The notes under the pieces are model-generated. The model was not told where the DNA came from, did not search any database, and was given only the letters and a program-made list of their open reading frames with translations. Positions 1 through 4,053 of a DNA stretch of 5,289 bases are shown one piece after another. Positions within the stretch are counted from its first letter, which is position 1; each line of letters begins with the position of its first letter. A program made the position numbers and the translations under genes. This DNA is from a bacterium (GTDB lineage: Bacteria > Patescibacteriota > Dojkabacteria > JAKAPS01 > JAJZLI01): positions 1 to 5,289 of the forward strand of contig JAJZLI010000060.1 of NCBI GenBank assembly GCA_021803645.1, read 5' to 3'.

Positions 1-100
1 GTATTGTTGCCAGGAGATTTACTAAGTAATTCTCTATACCAGTTTTTTCTTTTGATAAAAAATCTTTTACTATTATGCCAATTTTGTATTTTTTGTCCAT
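1..100 (-). CDS. Glycosyltransferase family 4-like protein, N-terminal fragment (runs off window)
   Basis: The minus strand reads an uninterrupted frame from an ATG at 100-98 to the left edge, giving 33 residues that begin MDKKYKIGI and continue through KTGIENYLVNLL. A short basic start, a hydrophobic beta strand (KIGIIV), then a TGIE-Y--NLL segment is the usual opening of GT-B fold, family 4 glycosyltransferases (compare the common KTGIERY--NLL pattern). These enzymes move a sugar from a nucleotide-sugar to a glycan or lipid acceptor at the cytoplasmic membrane. The catalytic C-terminal domain is outside the window, so donor and acceptor cannot be guessed. There is no Shine-Dalgarno; an extended -10-like element ends 11 bases before the ATG. 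The gene diverges from tRNA-Lys. That the frame is coding is fairly likely; the family call rests on about 30 residues and could be wrong. Confidence 0.6.
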   Translation of the reverse strand, partial: MDKKYKIGIIVKDFLSKEKTGIENYLVNLLATI

Positions 101-104
101 TTTA

Positions 105-117
105 TGTAATAATTACA
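105..117. promoter_or_regulatory. Palindromic bidirectional -10 element between glycosyltransferase and tRNA-Lys
   Basis: TGTAATAATTACA is a perfect 6-1-6 inverted repeat. Each arm reads TGTAAT (5 of 6 match to TATAAT) on one strand. The minus-strand copy (112-117) is preceded by TGC, making an extended -10 (TGnTGTAAT), and ends 11 bases before the glycosyltransferase ATG. The plus-strand copy (105-110) ends 19 bases before the 5' end of tRNA-Lys, leaving room for a short tRNA leader. I see no good -35 for either. It could instead be an operator; in AT-rich DNA a palindrome of this size can also arise by chance. Confidence 0.45.
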
Positions 118-129
118 GCAATTTATTAT

Positions 130-201
130 GGGGGTATAGCTCAATGGTAGAGCATCAGCCTCTTAAGCTGTTGGTTCTGGGTTCGAATCCCAGTGCCCTC
201 A
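130..201 (+). tRNA. tRNA-Lys(CTT)
   Basis: This 72-base gene folds as a full cloverleaf: acceptor stem GGGGGTA/TGCCCTC with wobbles, D arm GCTC-AATGGTA-GAGC, anticodon loop CTCTTAA, and T arm CTGGG-TTCGAAT-CCCAG. The anticodon CTT (bases 34-36) reads the lysine codon AAG. The discriminator is A. No CCA is encoded: the next bases are six T residues, which may help end transcription after the stable acceptor stem. The outermost anticodon-stem pair (27-43) is a T-T mismatch. It is transcribed away from the glycosyltransferase gene and towards tRNA-Arg(TCG), 9 bases further on. Confidence 0.95.
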
Positions 202-210
202 TTTTTTATA

Positions 211-285
211 AGCACCTAGCAAGATTTGAACTTGCGATCTTCTCGTTCGAAGCGAGTTGCTCTATCCGGACTGAGCTATAGGTGC
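211..285 (-). tRNA. tRNA-Arg(TCG)
   Basis: This 75-base gene on the minus strand has a perfect acceptor stem (GCACCTA/TAGGTGC), D arm GCTC-AGTCCGGATA-GAGC, anticodon loop CTTCGAA and T arm GCAAG-TTCAAAT-CTTGC. Anticodon TCG reads CGA and probably other CGN codons. The D loop has A at position 20, a known arginine identity base, which supports the assignment. No CCA is encoded. Two things are odd: the discriminator (base 73) is T, where bacterial tRNA-Arg usually has A or G, and pair 27-43 is A-A. Most bacteria read CGN with an ACG (inosine) tRNA, so a TCG species is less usual. Confidence 0.93.
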
Positions 286-291
286 CCAAAC

Positions 292-323
292 TTATCCTGA
301 TTTTACCAAATATCTCGGGATAA
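292..323. terminator. Inverted repeat, possible weak terminator
   Basis: TTATCCTGA (292-300) pairs with TCGGGATAA (315-323) across a 14-base loop. As plus-strand RNA this is a 9-bp stem with one G-U pair; as minus-strand RNA the same position is a C-A mismatch, leaving 6 bp plus 2 bp. It lies between the stop of the 181-residue minus-strand gene and the 5' end of tRNA-Arg(TCG). No strong T run follows on either strand, so it may be a processing site, a weak terminator or chance. Confidence 0.3.
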
Positions 324-334
324 TTTAATGTGTA

Positions 335-880
335 TTATGTTGCAATCTCTTTTTCCACCCTATCCAAAATTTCATTTATAAATGTAATATCTTCTTCTCT
401 CAATGGTGATTTTGGATTCATAGGCCAATTTCCTGCATTACCTTTGCTAGTAGTATAAGGGTGATTGTCAAGATGTTCCCACTCTCCTTGAGTGTATACC
501 TGCTTTTCTAAAGTTCCTGCTGCATTTGTGTATTCTGTATATTCCCCTGTCTCTTTATCCTTGGTATATAAGCTCCAGTAATAATCTCTTGTCATATCAT
601 CTGATGGCGTAAACCTTATAAATTCTAAATAATATGTTGTTAAATTATCTGAATTCTTATGTTTTTTTATATTTCCTTTAGCATCTATACAGAATGCTAA
701 ATAATAAGATCTGAACTTATATATTATTACTATTGGTGATTCTTTTGGGCTTACAGGATGTCCTCTCCTATCTTCTTTCGGGTATAGATTATATATTATA
801 TTGTATATATGATCTATACGATTATCTATTTTTTCTGTCTCTTCTTCTAGATTTTCTGAGGATGATGGTTTTTCCTCCAT
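335..880 (-). CDS. Hypothetical protein of 181 residues, orphan, probably cytosolic
   Basis: I do not recognise this protein. The frame starts at ATG 880-878 and ends in TAA. The first 21 residues are charged and low in complexity (MEEKPSSSENLEEETEK), probably disordered. A likely amphipathic helix spans about 22-33 (IDHIYNIIYNLY). A middle region (about 50-130) is rich in Tyr and beta-prone, with segments such as IVIIYKFRSYYLAF and YYWSLYTKDKETGEY. The end (about 160-181) should be a helix. There are 15 tyrosines and no signal peptide, membrane segment or cysteine pair, so a soluble intracellular protein is likely. That it is a real gene is supported by length, A/T-ending codons like those of its neighbours, and an excellent extended -10 just upstream. 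No Shine-Dalgarno is visible. tRNA-Arg(TCG) follows on the same strand and may share its transcript. The overlapping plus-strand frame at 733-918 is judged an antisense shadow. Confidence 0.75.
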   Translation of the reverse strand: MEEKPSSSENLEEETEKIDNRIDHIYNIIYNLYPKEDRRGHPVSPKESPIVIIYKFRSYYLAFCIDAKGNIKKHKNSDNLTTYYLEFIRFTPSDDMTRDYYWSLYTKDKETGEYTEYTNAAGTLEKQVYTQGEWEHLDNHPYTTSKGNAGNWPMNPKSPLREEDITFINEILDRVEKEIAT

Positions 881-890
881 TATATTTGAA

Positions 891-899
891 ATTATACCA
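891..899 (-). promoter_or_regulatory. Extended -10 promoter for the 181-residue gene
   Basis: On the minus strand TGGTATAAT is a perfect extended -10 (TGn plus consensus TATAAT). The hexamer ends 12 bases before the ATG, so a start point about 7 bases downstream would leave a leader of only about 5-6 bases. No convincing -35 is seen, which is normal for extended -10 promoters. Confidence 0.6.
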
Positions 900-945
900 T
901 AAATTCTCTGTTTATTAAATATTATGGGGTATGAATATTTTTGAG

Positions 946-976
946 TATTAATTTAAATTTTGAAAATAAATTAATA
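946..976. repeat. AT-only inverted repeat between tRNA-Arg(TCT) and the 181-residue gene
   Basis: TATTAATTTA (946-955) and TAAATTAATA (967-976) form a perfect 10-bp stem with an 11-base loop. It lies within 881-1014, a gap that otherwise contains only the promoter at 891-899 and AT-rich sequence. It is downstream of the tRNA-His/tRNA-Arg pair and could affect 3' ends, but it has no G-C pair and no following T run on the minus strand. Chance in AT-rich DNA is a serious alternative. Confidence 0.25.
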
Positions 977-1014
977 TATATTTGATTTTTACACCCTAAA
1001 TAATTTTTGTATAT

Positions 1015-1088
1015 TGCTCTCGGCGGGACTCGAACCCACACTCTTCTCCTTAGAAGGGAGTCGCTTTATCCTATTAAGCTACGAGGGC
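1015..1088 (-). tRNA. tRNA-Arg(TCT)
   Basis: This 74-base minus-strand gene has D arm GCTT-AATAGGATA-AAGC, anticodon loop CTTCTAA and T arm GTGGG-TTCGAGT-CCCGC. Anticodon TCT reads AGA and AGG. Base 20 of the D loop is A, an arginine identity element, and the discriminator is A. No CCA is encoded. The acceptor stem GCCCTCG/CGAGAGC has one C-A mismatch (bases 3 and 70), and pair 27-43 is A-A. It lies 17 bases downstream of tRNA-His on the same strand, so the two are probably one transcript. Confidence 0.92.
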
Positions 1089-1105
1089 AAATATAACATT
1101 TATGG

Positions 1106-1179
1106 GGTAAATGGTGGGGATCGAACCCACGACCTACTGCTCCACAGGCAGCCGCTCTACCGATTGAGCTACATTTACC
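1106..1179 (-). tRNA. tRNA-His(GTG)
   Basis: The minus-strand cloverleaf has acceptor GTAAATG/CATTTAC, D arm GCTC-AATCGGTA-GAGC, anticodon loop CTGTGGA and T arm GTGGG-TTCGATC-CCCAC. Anticodon GTG reads His codons. An extra G precedes base 1 and pairs with discriminator C73, the hallmark of tRNA-His; both are included in the coordinates. The next three minus-strand bases (1105-1103) read CCA, so this is the only one of the four tRNAs here with a possible encoded CCA, though that may be coincidence. It lies 39 bases after the DUF192 stop codon and may be cotranscribed with that gene. Confidence 0.95.
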
Positions 1180-1195
1180 ATTATAATAAAAGGAT

Positions 1196-1204
1196 TTTAT
1201 CACA
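1196..1204 (-). promoter_or_regulatory. Weak candidate promoter for tRNA-His / tRNA-Arg(TCT)
   Basis: On the minus strand TGTGATAAA fits an extended -10 with a 4-of-6 hexamer (GATAAA), ending 16 bases before the tRNA-His 5' end. A start about 7 bases downstream would leave a leader of around ten bases for RNase P to remove. No -35 is clear. A TATAAT at 1180-1185 abuts the tRNA and is too close to serve. Read-through from the DUF192 gene is an equally good source of the transcript. Confidence 0.25.
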
Positions 1205-1218
1205 CTTAATATTAAATA

Positions 1219-1797
1219 TTAAATTTGTATTCTATCCTGTGTTGATATGTTATATCTTGATATAACTAGAGGATTTACTTCCAGCACATATTTTGCATCT
1301 GTATTAGAAAAGTATATTCTGCAATATTGACCTATACAAGGTGTAGCCTTTACTATCTGTGATATATTCATGTTACTGTTTATATATAGAATATCAAGAG
1401 GAATTAATGTATGTGCCATCCAAAATGATTGAATTATTGGTTGTGGAGATATAAATAATTCTGATTGATAAATTCCTAATGTTTTTACATACATAAGCCC
1501 TATGGATTGTTCTTTATCTGTAGTTGCCTCTCTTGCACTTAGTACTGTTATTATATTGTTATTATCTAATATCCTAATTTGTGTTTGAACTTCCTCATTC
1601 CGTATTTTATTTGCATCAGATAAATTTGTTTTTACTGACGTATTTATATTTTCATATACAACCCCATTCACTACTTTACTTTCAGGAGTATTTATTTGCT
1701 TTGTATCCTTAGTATATATGTAAAATATTACAATTATTGTTACTAAGGTTGGTATTGCTAAATATTTGTAATATCTTAATATCTCTTTTAAATACAT
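1219..1797 (-). CDS. Membrane-anchored DUF192 family protein
   Basis: The 192-residue product has a single N-terminal membrane segment (about residues 12-28) after a short basic stretch, a polar linker (about 30-70), then a DUF192 domain (about 73-192). Family landmarks are visible: SIGLMYVKTL (98-107), SFWMAHTLIPLDILYI (124-139), a cysteine pair C154/C159 in TPCIGQYC, YVLEVN (170-175), and a closing DRIQI. The fold is a small beta-rich domain common in bacteria and archaea whose biochemical role is not established. With this topology the domain should face outside the membrane, where the two cysteines could form a disulphide; that is inference. The start is ATG 1797-1795, with no Shine-Dalgarno but a TATGAT hexamer ending 11 bases upstream. 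The gene diverges from pyrG and is followed on its own strand by tRNA-His. The lack of a lipobox argues for a transmembrane anchor rather than a lipoprotein. Family call secure; function unknown. Confidence 0.9.
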   Translation of the reverse strand: MYLKEILRYYKYLAIPTLVTIIVIFYIYTKDTKQINTPESKVVNGVVYENINTSVKTNLSDANKIRNEEVQTQIRILDNNNIITVLSAREATTDKEQSIGLMYVKTLGIYQSELFISPQPIIQSFWMAHTLIPLDILYINSNMNISQIVKATPCIGQYCRIYFSNTDAKYVLEVNPLVISRYNISTQDRIQI

Positions 1798-1799
1798 AA

Positions 1800-1814
1800 T
1801 ATGATACTATCATA
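1800..1814. promoter_or_regulatory. Palindrome with a -10-like hexamer in each arm, DUF192/pyrG divergent region
   Basis: TATGATACTATCATA is a perfect 7-1-7 inverted repeat. Each arm reads TATGAT (5 of 6 to TATAAT) on its own strand. The minus-strand copy (1809-1814) ends 11 bases before the DUF192 start codon, which fits a nearly leaderless promoter. The plus-strand copy (1800-1805) is 70 bases from pyrG and could give a second, longer pyrG transcript. A dimeric repressor site overlapping the DUF192 promoter is the main alternative. Confidence 0.45.
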
Positions 1815-1834
1815 ACGGTGACAATTTAGTATGT

Positions 1835-1863
1835 TTGACTTTTTGTCTTAATTTTTCTATTCT
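1835..1863 (+). promoter_or_regulatory. Candidate pyrG promoter
   Basis: TTGACT (1835-1840, 5 of 6 to the -35 consensus) and TATTCT (1858-1863, 4 of 6 to the -10) are separated by the ideal 17 bases. The -10 ends 12 bases before the pyrG ATG, so the mRNA leader would be about 6 bases. The sequence before the ATG is pyrimidine-rich and contains no Shine-Dalgarno. No G run suitable for the pyrG reiterative-transcription control known from Gram-positive bacteria is present. Confidence 0.5.
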
Positions 1864-1875
1864 CTTTTTCTAAGT

Positions 1876-3474
1876 ATGAAATTTATTTTTGTCTCCGGTG
1901 GGGTTATATCTGGTGTCGGAAAAGGAATATCAGCTGCTTCTATTGGTCTCCTACTCTCAAAAAGAGGTTATGGAGTTTCATTTATGAAATGTGATCCGTA
2001 TATAAATGTTGATGCTGGAACAATGAACCCAATTGAACATGGTGAAGTATTTGTTACTGATGATGGTTATGAAGTAGACATGGATGGTGGTCATTATGAA
2101 AGATTTACAGAAATTCCCCTGTCAAGAATTAACTCTATAACTACAGGTCAACTGTACTCAACTGTTATTCAAAATGAGAGAAGCTTAAAGTATGACGGTG
2201 AATGTGTTGAAGTGATTCCCCATATAAGAGATGAAATTGTAAGAAGAATTGAACAATTTAAAAATAAGAATATCGATATTCTTTTTGTTGAAATTGGTGG
2301 TACTATTGGAGAATTTCAAAATGATATTTACTATGAAGCAGAAAGGTTTATGAAGAGAAAATATGGAGGCGACCTTATGCATATCCATATTGCATACTTA
2401 CCCGTTCCTAGGAGTATCGGGGAAATGAAAACAAAGCCTCTACAGCAATCTGTAATGTTACTTCATGAAAGAGGTATTTTTCCTGACCTTATTATTGGTA
2501 GATCCGAACTCCCTATAGACAAATCTCGAATCAGAAAAATTGCTGTAAATGCAGGTGTTGCTGAAGACCTCGTTTTCTCTAATACAGATGTTAATAGCAT
2601 CTATAAAGTTCCTATGCAGTTTTATGATCAAAAACTTGATATAAAAGTACTAAAATTTTTGAAATTGAAAGTGAAATCGATCGATTTAAAGTCATGGAAA
2701 AACCTTATTAATAAAATTGATACAAAATTTTCTAAGACTATTAGTATAGGTATTGTTGGTAAGTATTATGCAAGTGGCAATTTCTCCCTTGAAGATTCAT
2801 ATATTTCTGTTATTGAATCAATAAAGATTGCATGTTGGTATAACCATGTTTGCTTCAATATTGTATGGATAGATTCTGAAAAAAATATTCAGGATAAACT
2901 TGCCACATGTGATTGTATTATTGTACCTGGTGGTTTTGGTAGTCGAGGTGTTGATGGAAAAATTGAGGCAATTAAATATGCTAGAGAACATAGTATTCCA
3001 TTCTTAGGTCTTTGTTATGGTATGCAACTTGCTGTAGTTGAATATGCAAGGAATGTTTTAGGGATTAAAGATGCAAACACTTCTGAGATAAATCCCAAAA
3101 CAAAAAACCCAGTTGTTCATATTATGTCATCTCAGGAGAAAAAATTATTATCTAAAGATTACGGAGGTTCTATGAGGCTTGGTAGTTGGAACTGTAAAGT
3201 AAAACAAGGTACAAAAACATTTCAAAGCTACAAAAAGACATTGATTAGTGAAAGGCATAGGCATAGGTATGAATTTAATAATTTATATAGATCACAACTA
3301 GAAAATGCCGGGATGATAGTTGCAGGTGAAAGTGAAAATGGAAATTTGGTTGAAATTGTTGAAATACCAACTCATAAATTTTTTATTGGTGTACAATTTC
3401 ACCCAGAATTTAAATCTCGTGCATTACTTCCCCATCCTCTATTTTCTTCATTAATTAAATCTGCTATAAAGTAG
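1876..3474 (+). CDS. pyrG: CTP synthase (glutamine-hydrolysing)
   Basis: The enzyme converts UTP to CTP using ATP and ammonia from glutamine, the last step of de novo CTP synthesis, in the cytosol. At 532 residues it is full length (E. coli 545). The N-terminal synthetase domain (about 1-265) has the P-loop SGGVISGVGKG (K16), DPYINVDAGTMNP (40-52), metal ligands D70 in DMDGGHYERF and E139 in EIGGT, and the UTP-binding KTKPLQQS (185-192). The C-terminal class I glutamine amidotransferase domain (about 285-532) has the oxyanion loop PGGFGSRG (351-358), nucleophile C380 in GLCYGMQ, the ERHRHRYE lid, and H509/E511 in QFHPEF. All catalytic residues are intact. The synthetase wording (EHGEVFVTDDG, IGEMKTKP) recalls CPR homologues. 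It starts at ATG 1876 without a Shine-Dalgarno and ends in TAG four bases before dcd, so the two are probably cotranscribed. A TTGACT-17-TATTCT promoter lies just upstream. Confidence 0.98.
   Translation: MKFIFVSGGVISGVGKGISAASIGLLLSKRGYGVSFMKCDPYINVDAGTMNPIEHGEVFVTDDGYEVDMDGGHYERFTEIPLSRINSITTGQLYSTVIQNERSLKYDGECVEVIPHIRDEIVRRIEQFKNKNIDILFVEIGGTIGEFQNDIYYEAERFMKRKYGGDLMHIHIAYLPVPRSIGEMKTKPLQQSVMLLHERGIFPDLIIGRSELPIDKSRIRKIAVNAGVAEDLVFSNTDVNSIYKVPMQFYDQKLDIKVLKFLKLKVKSIDLKSWKNLINKIDTKFSKTISIGIVGKYYASGNFSLEDSYISVIESIKIACWYNHVCFNIVWIDSEKNIQDKLATCDCIIVPGGFGSRGVDGKIEAIKYAREHSIPFLGLCYGMQLAVVEYARNVLGIKDANTSEINPKTKNPVVHIMSSQEKKLLSKDYGGSMRLGSWNCKVKQGTKTFQSYKKTLISERHRHRYEFNNLYRSQLENAGMIVAGESENGNLVEIVEIPTHKFFIGVQFHPEFKSRALLPHPLFSSLIKSAIK
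3462..3470 (+). promoter_or_regulatory. Possible internal extended -10 for dcd inside the pyrG 3' end
   Basis: TGCTATAAA fits an extended -10 (TGn plus 5 of 6 to TATAAT) and ends 8 bases before the dcd ATG. It overlaps the last codons of pyrG, so the sequence is also constrained by coding. No -35 is evident. Cotranscription with pyrG would explain dcd expression without it. Confidence 0.3.
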
Positions 3475-3478
3475 ACTT

Positions 3479-4036
3479 ATGGTCTTATCTGATGATGATA
3501 TAAAAAAGGGGGTAAAAAATGGGAATATTGGTATTGATCCATATGATGAAAAATCAGTTCAGCCCTCTTCTTATGATTTACACCTAGATTCTAAATTTTT
3601 ATTATTCAAAAATTATAAAATTGGAGTTTATGATGTCAAAGAAAAAAATGACATTAATGAATTGGTAGATGTTTCCAATGATGGATTTTTCATTATCCAC
3701 CCTGGAGAATTTATATTGGGGTCTACTTTAGAAAAGGTTTCTATTCCCGGAAATTTAGTCGCAAGAATTGAAGGAAAATCTTCTGTTGGTAGGATTGGGC
3801 TCATTATTCATGCAACTGCCGGTTATGTAGATCCTGGTTTTTCTGGTAACTTGACATTAGAGATGACAAATCTTTTAAATATTCCTATAAAGATATATAC
3901 GGGAATGAAGATTGCTCAACTTGCATTTTTTGAAATGAAATCTGTTCCTAGTACATTGTATGGAAATTCTGGAAATAAATATAAAGGACAGCGAGGTCCA
4001 ACTCAAAGTCGTATTTGGAAAGATTTTGTTAGTTAA
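3479..4036 (+). CDS. dcd: dCTP deaminase, likely bifunctional dUMP-forming type
   Basis: The 185-residue product matches the dCTP deaminase/dUTPase superfamily from its first residues (MVLSDDDI) to its end. Motifs: QPSSYDLHL (28-36), HPGEF(I)LG (74-81), EGKSSVGRIGL (98-108), HATAGYVDPGF (111-121), LEMTN with catalytic E128 (E. coli E138), GMKIAQL (142-148) and the nucleotide-covering tail KYKGQRGPTQSR (167-178). The TAG-(Y)-(V)-D-PGF segment and the KY-GQRGPT-SR tail follow the Mycobacterium tuberculosis enzyme, which converts dCTP straight to dUMP and diphosphate. The E. coli monofunctional enzyme has TAHRIDPGW there. I therefore infer dUMP formation (EC 3.5.4.30), which avoids free dUTP. 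It probably acts as a trimer in the cytosol. It starts four bases after the pyrG stop, with no Shine-Dalgarno, and is followed 17 bases later by glyA. The superfamily is certain; bifunctionality is by homology. Confidence 0.95.
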   Translation: MVLSDDDIKKGVKNGNIGIDPYDEKSVQPSSYDLHLDSKFLLFKNYKIGVYDVKEKNDINELVDVSNDGFFIIHPGEFILGSTLEKVSIPGNLVARIEGKSSVGRIGLIIHATAGYVDPGFSGNLTLEMTNLLNIPIKIYTGMKIAQLAFFEMKSVPSTLYGNSGNKYKGQRGPTQSRIWKDFVS

Positions 4037-4044
4037 GATATAAT
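4015..4044 (+). promoter_or_regulatory. Candidate glyA promoter overlapping the dcd stop
   Basis: A perfect TATAAT (4039-4044) begins 3 bases after the dcd stop codon and ends 9 bases before the glyA ATG. TTGGAA (4015-4020, 4 of 6 to the -35) sits 18 bases upstream, inside the dcd 3' end. A start point 6-7 bases below the -10 would give an essentially leaderless glyA mRNA. Expression as the third gene of a pyrG-dcd-glyA operon remains possible. Confidence 0.45.
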
Positions 4045-4053
4045 CCTTAGTTA

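Noticed and set aside
75..281. Open plus-strand frame of 68 codons
   Set aside because: It runs through tRNA-Lys and antisense to tRNA-Arg(TCG); the peptide is translated tRNA sequence.
733..918. Open plus-strand frame of 61 codons opposite the orphan gene
   Set aside because: It is antisense to a longer frame with a good promoter; its Leu/Tyr-rich hydrophobic product reflects AT-rich antisense sequence.
130..1179. Phage or mobile element carrying a tRNA array with nucleotide-metabolism genes
   Set aside because: No structural, packaging, integrase or transposase gene is present, and a DUF192 membrane protein, a glycosyltransferase and glyA fit a cellular chromosome better. A virus cannot be fully excluded from 5 kb.
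1180..1185. Consensus TATAAT directly before tRNA-His
   Set aside because: It touches the mature 5' end, so transcription would begin inside the tRNA.
1206..1225. Repeated ATATTAA units after the DUF192 stop
   Set aside because: The unit is short, AT-only and limited to about two copies; it looks like low-complexity spacer.
1014..1265. Open plus-strand frame of 83 codons
   Set aside because: It is antisense to tRNA-Arg(TCT) and tRNA-His and contains the familiar artefact GDRTHDLLLHRQPLYRLSY, which arises from reading tRNA complements.
1864..1875. Riboswitch or attenuator upstream of pyrG
   Set aside because: The predicted leader is only a few bases and has no hairpin or G run.
2185..2388. 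Minus-strand frame inside pyrG
   Set aside because: It is a shadow of a fully conserved CTP synthase region.
4037..4053. Glycine or folate riboswitch controlling glyA
   Set aside because: Only 17 bases separate dcd from glyA, too short for any aptamer.
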